Shown: positions 1 to 12,112 of the stretch, one piece after another
How the letters are laid out: each line of letters begins with the position of its first letter
Numbering within the stretch: the first letter of the stretch is position 1
Assembly: GCA_030645475.1 (NCBI GenBank)
Contig: JAUSMA010000006.1
Location: 1 to 64,000, forward strand
DNA length: 64,000 nt
Direction: 5' to 3'
Source: Nitrospirota bacterium
GTDB taxonomy: Bacteria; Nitrospirota; Nitrospiria; Nitrospirales; Nitrospiraceae
Notes under the pieces: model-generated
The model's input: the letters and a program-made list of their open reading frames with translations, nothing else
The model's database searches: none
What the model was told of the DNA's origin: nothing
Made by a program: the position numbers and the translations under genes

Positions 1-86
1 CCGAGGGCCATCTTGACGACCGTATCCAGCGGCTTCTTCGGCTGAGGTCCGGAAGGGGTCGTTGAAGAAGCATCCTGTTCGTGCAT
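1..86 (-). CDS. Partial hypothetical protein (N-terminus only)
   Basis: Only the first 28 codons lie in the window; the gene runs off the left edge. The visible N-terminus begins M-H-E-Q-D and is polar and rich in Ser, Thr, Pro and Lys, with no signal peptide. It starts 28 nt after the gyrA stop on the same strand, so co-transcription with gyrA is plausible. No Shine-Dalgarno is obvious, and the start is chosen because it is the only ATG in this open frame. No function can be given. Confidence 0.45.
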   Translation of the reverse strand, partial: MHEQDASSTTPSGPQPKKPLDTVVKMAL

Positions 87-114
87 AACAAAGAGAATAA
101 CGCCGCGCGACCTT

Positions 115-2577
115 TTACGCGCTACCCTCTTCAGGGAGCACTTCAACCGATTCTGCCAACCGAGCAACAGCCACAACTCGATCACCCTCGCCATCGAGAT
201 CGAGGATTCGTACGCCCTGAGTATTGCGGCCAATCTCGCGAAACTCATCCACCTTGCACCGTAGCACCTTGCCGTGAGCCGCCATCAGCATGATTTCATC
301 GCCGTCCCGAACTTGCAGGAACCCGACGGCCAGTCCGTTGCGCTCATTGGTCTTCACACTGATGATGCCTTTCCCCCCGCGTCCCTGAATGCGATATTCG
401 TTCACCGGCGTGCGCTTCCCGTAACCGCCCTCCGTGACCGTGAGGATTTGAGTCGTGGAGTCCGGCGTGATGGTTTCCATGCCGATGACTTCGTTGCCTT
501 CCTCGAGCGCAATGCCACGCACTCCGTGCGCCGTACGGCCCATCGGACGGGCTTCATCTTCCTTAAAGCGAATCGTGATGCCCTTCTTCGTACCTAACAA
601 AATCTCCCGCTGGCCGTCGGTGACATGCACACTGATGAGCCGATCTCCCTTATCCAACGACAGCGCGATAATGCCACCCAGGCGGGGATTCCCGTAGGCC
701 GACAGTTCCGTCTTCTTGATGATGCCCTGCTTGGTCGCCATGACGACGAACCGGTCGTCGCGGAACTCCTTGACCGGCACGGTCGCCGTCACCTTCTCAT
801 CGCCGGTCAGCGCCAAGAGATTCACGAGGGCTTTGCCTTTGGCGGCCCGCCCTGCATCCGGAATCTCATGCACTTTCAGCCAATAGACCTTCCCGGCATC
901 CGTGAAGAATAGAAGCGACTCATGCGTGGAGGCCGTGAACAGGGTGACGACAAAATCCTCTTCCTTGACCCCCATCCCGATTTTGCCCTTGCCGCCGCGA
1001 CGCTGGGCGCGATAGAGGGTGACCGGATTGCGCTTGATGTAGCCGGCATGCGAGATCGTGACGACCACCTCTTCGTTCGCGATCATGTCTTCCAGGGTGA
1101 TCTCCGCTTCTTCTTTCACGATCTGGGTGCGGCGCTCGTCCTTATAGGCTTCCCGCACTTCGATCAGCTCATCCTTGATGATCGTCCGCACCAGCGCTTC
1201 GCTGCTCAGGATCGACTTGAGCCGCTCGATCTGCTTCAAGACTTCTTTATATTCTTCGATCAGCTTGTTGCGCTCCAATTGCGTGAGACGCTGGAGCCGC
1301 ATTTCTAAGATCGCATTCGACTGGATTTCGGTCAGCGTAAATTCACGCATCAAACCCACGCGGGCTTCATCCGGCGACGACGCCCGTCGGATCAACGCGA
1401 TCACCGCATCCAAGTTGTCGAGGGCAATCTTGAGGCCCTCGAGAATATGGGCCCGCTCTTCCGCCTTGCGCAGCTCGAAGGCCGTCCGACGAACGACAAC
1501 TTCACGCCGGTGCTCGATGAAATGATGCAGGATCTGCTTGAGATTCAAGACCTCAGGCCGGTTGTTGACCAGAGCGAGCATGATGACGCCGAAGGTCGTC
1601 TGAAGCTGCGTGAGCTTATAGAGATTATTCAACGTAATGAGCGGGATCTCACCGCGCTTGAGTTCGATGACCACACGAATGCCGTCCCGGTCGGACTCGT
1701 CGCGCAGATCGGAAATCCCCTTGATCCGTTCGTCGCGGATCAACTCAGCAATTTTTTCGATCAACTTGGATTTATTGACCTGATAGGGCAGCTCCGTGAC
1801 GATCAGCCGTTCACGATCCGTCCGTTCATCCGTCTCCACCTTTACTTTTGCGCGCAGTGTCAGCAGACCCCGACCGCTTTCGTACGCGGACTTGATGCCG
1901 GCCGTGCCGTAGATAAACCCGGCCGTCGGGAAGTCCGGACCAGGAATTTTCTTCATCAACTGGGGAATCGTGATCTCAGGATTCTCCAAGAACAGCAGCA
2001 GCGCTTCGATCACTTCACCGACATTGTGGGTCGGGATGTTGGTGGAATAACCCACCGCAATGCCGCCGGCGCCGTTGACGAGAAGATTCGGAATTTTCGA
2101 AGGAAGGACCAGCGGTTCAACCAGCGACTCGTCGTAGTTCGGTCCAAAATCGACCGTATCCTTGTCGATATCGGCAAGCATGTCCTCAGCCACTTTGGTC
2201 AGGCGGGCTTCGGTATACCGCATGGCCGCCGGCGGATCGCCGTCGACCGACCCGAAGTTGCCTTGCCCGTCCACGAGCATATAACGCATGTTGAAGGGTT
2301 GCGCCATTCGAACGAGGGTATCGTAGATCGCACTGTCCCCGTGGGGATGGTAGTTCCCCATGATTTCGCCGACGATCTTGGCAGACTTACGATAGGCCCG
2401 GTTCGACGCCAGGCCCATTTCGTTCATGCCATGAAGAATGCGGCGATGGACCGGCTTGAGGCCGTCACGCACGTCGGGGAGCGCCCGGCCCACGATGACG
2501 CTCATCGCGTAACTCAGGTACGACGAGCGCATCTCGTCTTCAATGGCGATCTGTCCTAACCGTTCATCAGGTGGCAT
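115..2577 (-). CDS. gyrA: DNA gyrase subunit A
   Basis: Breaking-rejoining subunit of DNA gyrase, which introduces negative supercoils as an A2B2 complex with GyrB in the cytoplasm. The 820 residues match the family. The catalytic tyrosine is Y121 in [10 protein letters not shown]. The quinolone-resistance region [10 protein letters not shown] carries the ordinary Ser82 and Asp86. The GyrA-box QRRGGKG, needed for DNA wrapping and diagnostic of gyrase rather than topoisomerase IV, lies in the C-terminal beta-pinwheel half. It follows gyrB on the same strand after 100 nt containing a long hairpin. Nothing in the sequence looks abnormal. Confidence 0.97.
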   Translation of the reverse strand: MPPDERLGQIAIEDEMRSSYLSYAMSVIVGRALPDVRDGLKPVHRRILHGMNEMGLASNRAYRKSAKIVGEIMGNYHPHGDSAIYDTLVRMAQPFNMRYMLVDGQGNFGSVDGDPPAAMRYTEARLTKVAEDMLADIDKDTVDFGPNYDESLVEPLVLPSKIPNLLVNGAGGIAVGYSTNIPTHNVGEVIEALLLFLENPEITIPQLMKKIPGPDFPTAGFIYGTAGIKSAYESGRGLLTLRAKVKVETDERTDRERLIVTELPYQVNKSKLIEKIAELIRDERIKGISDLRDESDRDGIRVVIELKRGEIPLITLNNLYKLTQLQTTFGVIMLALVNNRPEVLNLKQILHHFIEHRREVVVRRTAFELRKAEERAHILEGLKIALDNLDAVIALIRRASSPDEARVGLMREFTLTEIQSNAILEMRLQRLTQLERNKLIEEYKEVLKQIERLKSILSSEALVRTIIKDELIEVREAYKDERRTQIVKEEAEITLEDMIANEEVVVTISHAGYIKRNPVTLYRAQRRGGKGKIGMGVKEEDFVVTLFTASTHESLLFFTDAGKVYWLKVHEIPDAGRAAKGKALVNLLALTGDEKVTATVPVKEFRDDRFVVMATKQGIIKKTELSAYGNPRLGGIIALSLDKGDRLISVHVTDGQREILLGTKKGITIRFKEDEARPMGRTAHGVRGIALEEGNEVIGMETITPDSTTQILTVTEGGYGKRTPVNEYRIQGRGGKGIISVKTNERNGLAVGFLQVRDGDEIMLMAAHGKVLRCKVDEFREIGRNTQGVRILDLDGEGDRVVAVARLAESVEVLPEEGSA

Positions 2578-2594
2578 CTAATTCTCCATGGGAA

Positions 2595-2668
2595 AAGAGC
2601 GAATGGCTGATGGCAAGAAGAAAACTCCGCATCTGCTATTTGTCATACGCTATCAGCCATAAGCTCTT
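2595..2668 (-). repeat. Long inverted repeat between gyrB and gyrA
   Basis: AAGAGC (2595-2600) and ATGGCTGAT (2603-2611) pair with ATCAGCCAT (2652-2660) and GCTCTT (2663-2668). This gives 15 paired positions interrupted by one 2-nt internal mismatch, around a loop of about 40 nt. In the direction of transcription the element lies just after the gyrB stop and just before gyrA. It lacks a clear U-tract, so it is more likely an RNA-stability or processing structure than a terminator. Confidence 0.6.
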
Positions 2669-2677
2669 TGCAGTTTT

Positions 2678-6372
<3,695 letters not shown>

Positions 6373-6397
6373 AATCTCTTCTCCCTCACCCAACCGC

Positions 6398-7762
6398 TCA
6401 TGCTCGTAGAATCTGTTCCTTCAAGCTGTCCAACGTGGCGCTCAATACACTGTCGAGGTCTTTGGCTTTAATGACCTGTTTGCAGGCATGAATGATCGTC
6501 GTATGGTCTTTGCCTCCGAACTGCCGCCCGATCTCGGGATACGAGGAGTCCGTGAGTTCCCGACAGAGATACATGGCGATCTGCCTCGGATGGACCAACG
6601 TTTTACTCCGGCGGCGGGATTTCAGGTCGGAGATCTTCACATGGAAGCGCGCGCCCACCGTTTCCTGAATATCGTCCATCGACACGATCTTTTTCTTGGT
6701 GCCGATCAGATCCCGGAGCACGGTCTTTGCCATCTCCAGCGTGATCGTTTGGCCGGTGAGCGACGCATAGGCGCCGAGGCGCACCAGCGAACCTTCCAGC
6801 TCGCGAATATTGCTCTTCATCGTGGTCGCGAGAAACTGAACGACATCTTCCGGCAACGAAACGCCATCGTCCTCGGACTTTTTCCGCAAGATGGCGATGC
6901 GTGTCTCCACGTCCGGCGGCTGAAGATCTGCGATCAGGCCCCATTCAAAGCGCGACCGCAGCCGTTCTTCGATATCGGGCATATCTTTCGGAAAACGGTC
7001 GCTCGAAAGGACCAGCTGCTTATGCGCTTCGTAGAGGGCATTGAACGTATGGAAAAATTCCTCCTGCGTCCGTTCCTTGCCCGCCAGGAATTGAATGTCG
7101 TCGATCATTAACATATCGATATGACGATACCGCTTCCGCAGATCCATCATCTTGTCGTATCGAATGGAGTTAATGACCTCGTTTGTAAACTGCTCGGTCG
7201 TCAAATAGGCAATGCGAAGATCGGTCCGCTCTGCCACATAGTTTCCAATGGCATTCAAGAGGTGGGTTTTCCCCAACCCGGTCTCGCCATAGATAAACAA
7301 CGGATTGTAGGCTTTGGCCGGCTGTTCGGCGACCGCCATACAAGCGGCATGGGCAAACTGGTTCCCCGCGCCCACGACGAAATTCTTGAATGTGTACTTG
7401 GGATTAAGCTGGATGCCCCGTTTCGGCCTGGTCGCGGTACTTTGACGACTAGACGCCGGCGTAGTCCCGTTTTCAGGCAGTTTTACCACCTGTTTATGAA
7501 AGATGGAGAAGGTGATCGCCGTTTCTTCCCCGCCTCGGGCAGCCGAGAGTGCCTCAGCCAGGAGGGGTCCGTAGTGCTGGCTTAACCAATCGCCAAAAAA
7601 CTTATTGGGAACGCCAAGTTGCGCAGTTGAATCTTCAATGTGCTCGAGGTGAATCGGCGTAAACCAGGTATCGTACACCTGTTTTGGCACTTTCCCTTGA
7701 ATACAAGCCAAGGCGTCTTGCCACACATTCACAAGAGTCATAGTTTCTGTATCATTCTTCAT
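6398..7762 (-). CDS. dnaA: Chromosomal replication initiator DnaA
   Basis: Origin-binding AAA+ ATPase that melts oriC and loads the helicase. The 454 residues contain the N-terminal domain I starting VNVWQDALACIQ, a short linker, the AAA+ domain with Walker A GETGLGKTH at residues 159-167 and Walker B around MLMIDDIQFL near 217-226, and domain IV with the DNA-binding signature GGKDHTTIIHACKQV. The start at 7762 (MKNDTETMT) is reasonable; the internal ATG 21 nt downstream is an alternative. The gene points away from the origin region at 7763-8074 and has DnaA boxes immediately upstream, consistent with autoregulation. Confidence 0.97.
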   Translation of the reverse strand: MKNDTETMTLVNVWQDALACIQGKVPKQVYDTWFTPIHLEHIEDSTAQLGVPNKFFGDWLSQHYGPLLAEALSAARGGEETAITFSIFHKQVVKLPENGTTPASSRQSTATRPKRGIQLNPKYTFKNFVVGAGNQFAHAACMAVAEQPAKAYNPLFIYGETGLGKTHLLNAIGNYVAERTDLRIAYLTTEQFTNEVINSIRYDKMMDLRKRYRHIDMLMIDDIQFLAGKERTQEEFFHTFNALYEAHKQLVLSSDRFPKDMPDIEERLRSRFEWGLIADLQPPDVETRIAILRKKSEDDGVSLPEDVVQFLATTMKSNIRELEGSLVRLGAYASLTGQTITLEMAKTVLRDLIGTKKKIVSMDDIQETVGARFHVKISDLKSRRRSKTLVHPRQIAMYLCRELTDSSYPEIGRQFGGKDHTTIIHACKQVIKAKDLDSVLSATLDSLKEQILRA

Positions 7763-8074
7763 ACACAGACTTATTCACACCTGTGGATAACCTGGTTCTT
7801 CGCAGTGTTTTCTTGCGCGGTTTCTATTTTTTCATCCCGCGGACGATTCCAGCCAAGATCTATCACTCAAGCCGACACAGGTTGCTGACTGTGCATCCAG
7901 GGGTTACTCAGAGTCAATCCCCAAGTCTCTCCACAAAGACCGCATGCGAGAAAATCTAACGAATCAACAACTTGATCGCCGTCCACAATATCCACAGAGC
8001 CTACTCTTACTCCTACTACGACGACGAACTCTTATTACGACACACATAACTTCGGAGAAGAGTGCATAAACAAC
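7763..8074. other. Probable chromosomal replication origin (oriC)
   Basis: The 312-nt gene-free stretch upstream of dnaA holds several DnaA-box-like 9-mers. TTATTCACA is at 7771-7779 and the perfect inverted box TGTGGATAA at 7782-7790, right next to dnaA. Tandem boxes CCGTCCACA and ATATCCACA lie at 7979-7996, and a weaker CTCTCCACA at 7926-7934. Immediately after the tandem boxes comes a DnaA-trio tract. Position next to dnaA, box density and the trio tract together make this the best origin candidate in the window. Confidence 0.8.
7979..8028 (+). other. DnaA-box/DnaA-trio unwinding element
   Basis: Two adjacent 9-mer boxes (7979-7987 and 7988-7996) are followed by the short GC-containing spacer GAGC (7997-8000). 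Then comes a perfect triplet phase CTA CTC TTA CTC CTA CTA CGA CGA CGA (8001-8027). The opposite strand read 3' to 5' gives GAT GAG AAT GAG GAT GAT, the known DnaA-trio pattern. This order of double box, GC spacer and trios is the basal origin-unwinding architecture described for Bacillus subtilis. The function is inferred from that match. Confidence 0.72.
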
Positions 8075-8317
8075 CTAGACCACAATGACATGTTCCGATG
8101 AGAAGATGCGCTCAATAAGATCGTCGTAGGTCATTGTCGGACATGAAGAACCGACAACTTCTTTCTCAACGGCCACAACCACTCCCTTCACCGAAGAAGG
8201 AACTGTCGATATTGCCTGCTCAACGAACACGATATCTATATCTGCATCGCCGGGGTAAAAGAGCGATGCAGGAATACCGGCTGACTGTTGTCGAAGAAGA
8301 TAGAGCGTCATACCCAT
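8075..8317 (-). CDS. DsrH/TusB-like small protein
   Basis: Small protein resembling DsrH/TusB, a subunit of sulfur-relay heterohexamers. After the likely starts (ATG at 8317, or ATG at 8311) the sequence MTLYLLRQQS leads into a compact alpha/beta fold and ends YDDLIERIFSSEHVIVV, the typical DsrH tail. A Cys lies in SSCPTM near the C-terminus. The frame is open upstream to a TTG at 8356, but that would overlap the previous gene. It is last in a three-gene DsrE/DsrF/DsrH-like set. Assignment to tRNA thiolation or to dissimilatory sulfur metabolism cannot be decided from the sequence. Confidence 0.65.
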   Translation of the reverse strand: MGMTLYLLRQQSAGIPASLFYPGDADIDIVFVEQAISTVPSSVKGVVVAVEKEVVGSSCPTMTYDDLIERIFSSEHVIVV

Positions 8318-8333
8318 AGAACACCGAAATTCT

Positions 8334-8675
8334 CTAAAAAATGAGACTTCTATCAACGGTTTGAATCAACTGCCTAATTTCATCTGCTGTACGAGTTGTG
8401 ACCGAGAAACTATCAGACCAGCTATCCATTGCCGTCCCGGGCTCGACGATAAAGGGGACAGAGAGATGTTTAAACGAAGGAAGATACTTTTCAAGGATAT
8501 CGACATCAATGATCTCATCTGTATCCTCCCTCAGAAGCTTGGGAGCCTGCCCAAGGAGCACGACGGTCGTCTCATGATCCCCAGCACAGAGTCCCAACGC
8601 AATACGAAGGGCCTCAACAGGACGAGCGGTCACACAAGGATCTTCTGAAATGACGACAGCGATGCGTTTAGACAT
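8334..8675 (-). CDS. DsrF/TusC-like small protein
   Basis: A 113-residue protein with a DsrE/DsrF-type fold: an initial strand KRIAVVISEDP, a helix containing ALRIALGL, and a second strand TTVVLLGQAPKLL. It is placed between a DsrE-like and a DsrH-like gene, which is the usual DsrEFH or TusDCB order, and that context is most of the evidence for the name. The Cys residues at 14 and 30 are not at a clearly recognised catalytic position. Start is the ATG at 8675; no strong ribosome-binding site is visible. Confidence 0.6.
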   Translation of the reverse strand: MSKRIAVVISEDPCVTARPVEALRIALGLCAGDHETTVVLLGQAPKLLREDTDEIIDVDILEKYLPSFKHLSVPFIVEPGTAMDSWSDSFSVTTRTADEIRQLIQTVDRSLIF

Positions 8676-8705
8676 AAAACATCAAAAGCAGTAAGTAACC
8701 ATCTC

Positions 8706-9026
8706 TTATGTAAACGCGAGAAAGCGATCACACCCATCGATAATTCCAGACAACACGACTAACCCGGATAACGAGACCCTCGAATCGACCGAGGCTGTGG
8801 GTACACCATGTTGCTGACAACCATAGGCGCAGACAGACATCTTCACACCGGCATCGATCAAGCCGATATAACGCTGATCGATCGCGCTCTTCACCCCTTC
8901 ATCGATGAGATAGAGATAAACCTCGACTCCCCGGCGTAAAGCAGCCTGAGCCAGTTGGACGACGGTCTCAACACTAGGATGGGAAGGGGCTGTGGATAAC
9001 AAGAGACCCAGCTTGCGAGCCGCCAT
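8706..9026 (-). CDS. DsrE/TusD-like small protein
   Basis: A 106-residue DsrE-family protein. It starts KLGLLLSTAPSHP, followed by a helix (VQLAQAALRRGVEVYLYL) and then SVCAYGCQQHGV with Cys66 and Cys70. The second of these sits where DsrE/TusD proteins carry the persulfide-bearing cysteine before an (R/H)G motif. It is first of three small genes on the minus strand between the origin and hisS, the expected position of the catalytic subunit in a DsrEFH-like set. A perfect DnaA box overlaps its coding sequence at 8991-8999. Confidence 0.68.
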   Translation of the reverse strand: MAARKLGLLLSTAPSHPSVETVVQLAQAALRRGVEVYLYLIDEGVKSAIDQRYIGLIDAGVKMSVCAYGCQQHGVPTASVDSRVSLSGLVVLSGIIDGCDRFLAFT

Positions 9027-9129
9027 AGTAATCCACTAAAGATATCAATACAATCAATTGCTTACGAATGAACGTCTGGGCGAGACTACGAGTTTTTCCA
9101 CACAAAGTCAAGACTGAAAATGTGGATAT
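8991..9129. other. Second DnaA-box cluster
   Basis: Three DnaA-box-like 9-mers occur within 140 bp: a perfect TGTGGATAA at 8991-8999, TTTTCCACA at 9094-9102 and TGTGGATAT at 9121-9129. The last is the complement of the box next to the DnaA-trios. The 103-nt gap between the DsrE-like gene and hisS contains two of them. Together with 7763-8074 this would give two box clusters flanking the three small genes. Whether DnaA binds here is inference. Confidence 0.5.
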
Positions 9130-10395
9130 CTATCCGGCGAGATTGCGGGACTTGAGGAGAGAGGCGAGACCTGCGAGAGGGAGTTCCTCTTGCGCCTTCG
9201 TCTCGAGGTTACGGAGAATGACCGCACCGCGGCTGGCTTCATCGTCGCCCAGAAGAATGGCATATCGGCACTTCGATCGATCCGCTTGGCGAAGGTGAGC
9301 TTTGAGCGTGGCGGCACGATAGTCACATTGGGCAGACAGTCCGACTCGACGGAGTTCGTCCAGGAGCACCAGGCCAAGTTTGGTCCCAGCCTCTCCGAAG
9401 GCCGCGATATAATAGAGCAACTCATGTAACGAGGACGAGGCAGTTTCTGGAAGCATCAACGACACACGCTCAAGGCCGACCGCAAATCCAATAGCGGGAA
9501 CAGAAGGGCCGCCCAGCGTCTCCACCAATCCGTCGTAGCGGCCTCCGGCACCTACCGCGTTCTGAGCGCCCAAGTGGGTCGAGGTAATTTCAAAACTCGT
9601 CAAACAATAGTAGTCGAGCCCCCGCACCAGACGAGGATTCAACTGATAGGGGACCCCGATGGCTGTGAGACCGGTCAGAACCTGGTCGAAATGGGCTCGG
9701 GCCTCGGGAGAAAGATGTTCGGTAAGCTTGGGCGCCGATTCAGTCGCCGCTCGACAGTCCGGGATCTTGCAATCCAATACGCGTAACGGGTTCGTCTCCA
9801 TGCGGCGCCGGCAGTTGGCACAGAGATTGGCTTCGTGCTGCGAGAGAAAGGCGAGCAAGATCGGTTTGTAGGCGGCGCGGTCGCCGGTACCCCCCAGACT
9901 ATTGATTTCCAAAGTCAGGTCCGGCAGGCCTAGATCCGAGAGCAGGCGCCAGAGTAGGGCAATCGCCTCGACATCGACGCGAGGATCCGCCGTGCCGAAC
10001 GACTCTACCCCGAATTGATGGAACTGCCGGAGACGTCCCGCCTGCGGCCGCTCATGGCGGAACATCGGACCGATATAAAAATACTTTTGCGGAAGCGGCT
10101 CGGCCGCACGATTGTGTTCGATGAAGGCGCGGACCGTTCCGGCTGTGCCTTCAGGGCGCAGCGTTAGCGAAGTCCCGTCCCGGTCAGGAAAGGTATACAT
10201 CTCTTTTTCGACGATGTCCGTAGCCGCGCCGATACTGCGGGCAAAGAGCGCCGTGAGTTCGAAGATGGGGATCCGGATTTCTTGATATCCATAGGCCAGC
10301 GCCCAACGCCGCGCGGCATCTTCAATGAAACGCCACCGGGGAGTTTCCTCGGGAAGGATATCTTTAACGCCCTTAATGCCCTTGATCGTATCCAT
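9130..10395 (-). CDS. hisS: Histidyl-tRNA synthetase
   Basis: Charges tRNA-His. The 421-residue class II synthetase shows motif 2 FRHERPQAGRLRQFHQFG, the histidine-specific signature LVRGLDYYCLTSFEI and a C-terminal anticodon-binding domain (KLGLVLLDELRR through AILLGDDE). The start is the ATG at 10395 giving MDTIKGIKGVKDILPEE; a TTG 9 nt upstream is less likely. A strong promoter-like pair, TTGACT and TATAGT 17 nt apart, precedes it on the minus strand. Its orientation opposes the rightward replication fork if the origin is at about 8000. Confidence 0.96.
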   Translation of the reverse strand: MDTIKGIKGVKDILPEETPRWRFIEDAARRWALAYGYQEIRIPIFELTALFARSIGAATDIVEKEMYTFPDRDGTSLTLRPEGTAGTVRAFIEHNRAAEPLPQKYFYIGPMFRHERPQAGRLRQFHQFGVESFGTADPRVDVEAIALLWRLLSDLGLPDLTLEINSLGGTGDRAAYKPILLAFLSQHEANLCANCRRRMETNPLRVLDCKIPDCRAATESAPKLTEHLSPEARAHFDQVLTGLTAIGVPYQLNPRLVRGLDYYCLTSFEITSTHLGAQNAVGAGGRYDGLVETLGGPSVPAIGFAVGLERVSLMLPETASSSLHELLYYIAAFGEAGTKLGLVLLDELRRVGLSAQCDYRAATLKAHLRQADRSKCRYAILLGDDEASRGAVILRNLETKAQEELPLAGLASLLKSRNLAG

Positions 10396-10423
10396 AGCCA
10401 GCAACTATTGTGAAAGATTCGGG

Positions 10424-10452
10424 ACTATAACGGCGGGTCCTGGGCAAGTCAA
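10424..10452 (-). promoter_or_regulatory. Candidate hisS promoter
   Basis: Read on the minus strand, TTGACT (10447-10452) and TATAGT (10424-10429) are separated by exactly 17 nt, close to the sigma-70 consensus. The -10 lies about 30 nt before the hisS ATG, leaving a short untranslated leader. Confidence 0.65.
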
Positions 10453-10548
10453 CGAGCGGGGCGCGCGTCAAACGGGTCCGAACCGGCGACCATCTACCGC
10501 GTGAACGATTTCCCTCGGATGATGGTTGACGAATGACGTCCGATGTCC

Positions 10549-10577
10549 TTGCACCGACTGCCGCGCGGGCGTATAGT
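10549..10577 (+). promoter_or_regulatory. Candidate thyX promoter
   Basis: TTGCAC (10549-10554) and TATAGT (10572-10577) are separated by 17 nt, and the ATG of the ThyX gene follows 32 nt later. Together with the hisS promoter it makes the 214-nt interval 10396-10609 a divergent promoter region; nothing else is seen there. Confidence 0.6.
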
Positions 10578-10609
10578 TCGCGGCCTATGTCTGTGTCAGG
10601 GAACGTCTC

Positions 10610-12094
10610 ATGAGTATCGATCAACCGACCCGTCGAGTCATCGCGCTGGCGCCTATGCCGCCCGAGAAATCCGCCTATGCGCTGGCCCGTTATAGCCGCT
10701 CGCCCGACTCGATCGAGGACAGCCTCCGCTGGGTGCATGGGCATTCGTCTGAGAAGTTCTGGGATCAGTTTTATTTCGACTATGGCCATGCCTCGATCGC
10801 CGATCTAGGTCATGTCATCATCTGCTTCGAGGACATCTCCGAACTCGCCGCGATCCGGCTCGAAGACGAGCCCCTGTGGGATGGCCAGGCGAAATCCAGC
10901 CGCTATCAGAACTTTGCGTCCGGCGGATGGTACGTGCCTGATTCCATTCGAGGGTCCGAGACCGAGGGCACCTATCATGGCATCCTCCGCAGCCTCGCCG
11001 AGATCTATCGGCTCCTGCATCAACCCTTGACCCAATTTATTTCGGAGCGCGAGCCGCGCCCCGAATCGATGAAGCCAGCCGATTACCAACGGACCATTGC
11101 CGCGCGCGCCTTCGACGTGACCCGGTATCTCCTGCCCCTCGCGGCCAAGACGAACGTCGGGCAAGTCGTCAGCATCAGAACGTTGGAAAAACAAATCATC
11201 AGACTCTTGTCGTCGCAACTCCCGGAATTGCGTTCGATCGGCGACGAACTCAAGGATGCCTGCCAGCGGTCCCCCGTGAATGTATGGGGCGAGTTGTCCG
11301 GCCAGACCGGCGCACAGGAACCGCTGGCGCCGACGCTCGCGCGCCATGCCAAGGCGAACGACTATCAGGCCTCCGTCTACCTCGACCTTGCCCGCTATGC
11401 GAAAGACGCACTTCAAGGAACCGGATTGGATCAACCGGCTACCTGGGGCGCGCAGGAGCCGGTCGAACTCATCGAGTCCCACGATCCCCTGGACGAAATC
11501 GTCACCACCTTGCTCTATCGTGTTTCGCATGCCCCCTATCGGAGCATTCTCGCGGTCGTCCGTAGCTGGACCGAAAAGCAGAAACAGGAAACGATCGACG
11601 TGGCGATGAGTGCACGAGGGCCCTACGACGAACTCATCAAAGAATTCCGCAGCGGCTACGCCTTCACGTTCGACGTACTCATGGACATCGGCGGCTGGCG
11701 CGACATGCACCGGCACCGGCGCTGCCAGCAGATCCAACAGAACTTCACGACCATGCATGGCTATGAAGTCCCGCCGCCGCTCGTGCAGGCAGGGCTGGAC
11801 CAGGAATATCGCCAGGCCATGGATGCGGTCCGTTCGGACATCGAGCAGCTCAAGAAAACCAGCGCGGAGGGATCGCTCTACGCCACCCCGTTCGGCTTCA
11901 AGGTGCGCTGCCTCTTCAAGATGGACTATGCCGAAGCCGAATACATCGCGAAGCTCCGATCCGGCGTGAAGGGTCACTGGTCGTACCGGACCATCGCCTG
12001 GCTGATGAAACAAAAAATCGCGGCTCGTTATCCTGCACTCGGGGATCGCATCCAAGCCACCTCGCCGGATATTGAAGATACCCTCACCAGATAA
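10610..12094 (+). CDS. thyX: FAD-dependent thymidylate synthase family protein, two-domain form
   Basis: ThyX proteins make dTMP from dUMP using FAD and methylenetetrahydrofolate. This protein has 494 residues, about twice the usual length, and looks like two Thy1 units in tandem. The N-terminal half carries DGQAKSSRYQ at 91-100, resembling the end of the ThyX signature (RHR...NE.S.RY). The C-terminal half carries HRHRRCQQIQQNFT from residue 367, resembling its start. Active-site residues may therefore be split between the halves. No classical ThyA lies in the window. The ATG at 10610 follows a near-consensus promoter. A TPR gene starts 18 nt after it. Confidence 0.82.
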   Translation: MSIDQPTRRVIALAPMPPEKSAYALARYSRSPDSIEDSLRWVHGHSSEKFWDQFYFDYGHASIADLGHVIICFEDISELAAIRLEDEPLWDGQAKSSRYQNFASGGWYVPDSIRGSETEGTYHGILRSLAEIYRLLHQPLTQFISEREPRPESMKPADYQRTIAARAFDVTRYLLPLAAKTNVGQVVSIRTLEKQIIRLLSSQLPELRSIGDELKDACQRSPVNVWGELSGQTGAQEPLAPTLARHAKANDYQASVYLDLARYAKDALQGTGLDQPATWGAQEPVELIESHDPLDEIVTTLLYRVSHAPYRSILAVVRSWTEKQKQETIDVAMSARGPYDELIKEFRSGYAFTFDVLMDIGGWRDMHRHRRCQQIQQNFTTMHGYEVPPPLVQAGLDQEYRQAMDAVRSDIEQLKKTSAEGSLYATPFGFKVRCLFKMDYAEAEYIAKLRSGVKGHWSYRTIAWLMKQKIAARYPALGDRIQATSPDIEDTLTR

Positions 12095-12112
12095 CGCAGA
12101 CGATCGACCCCG

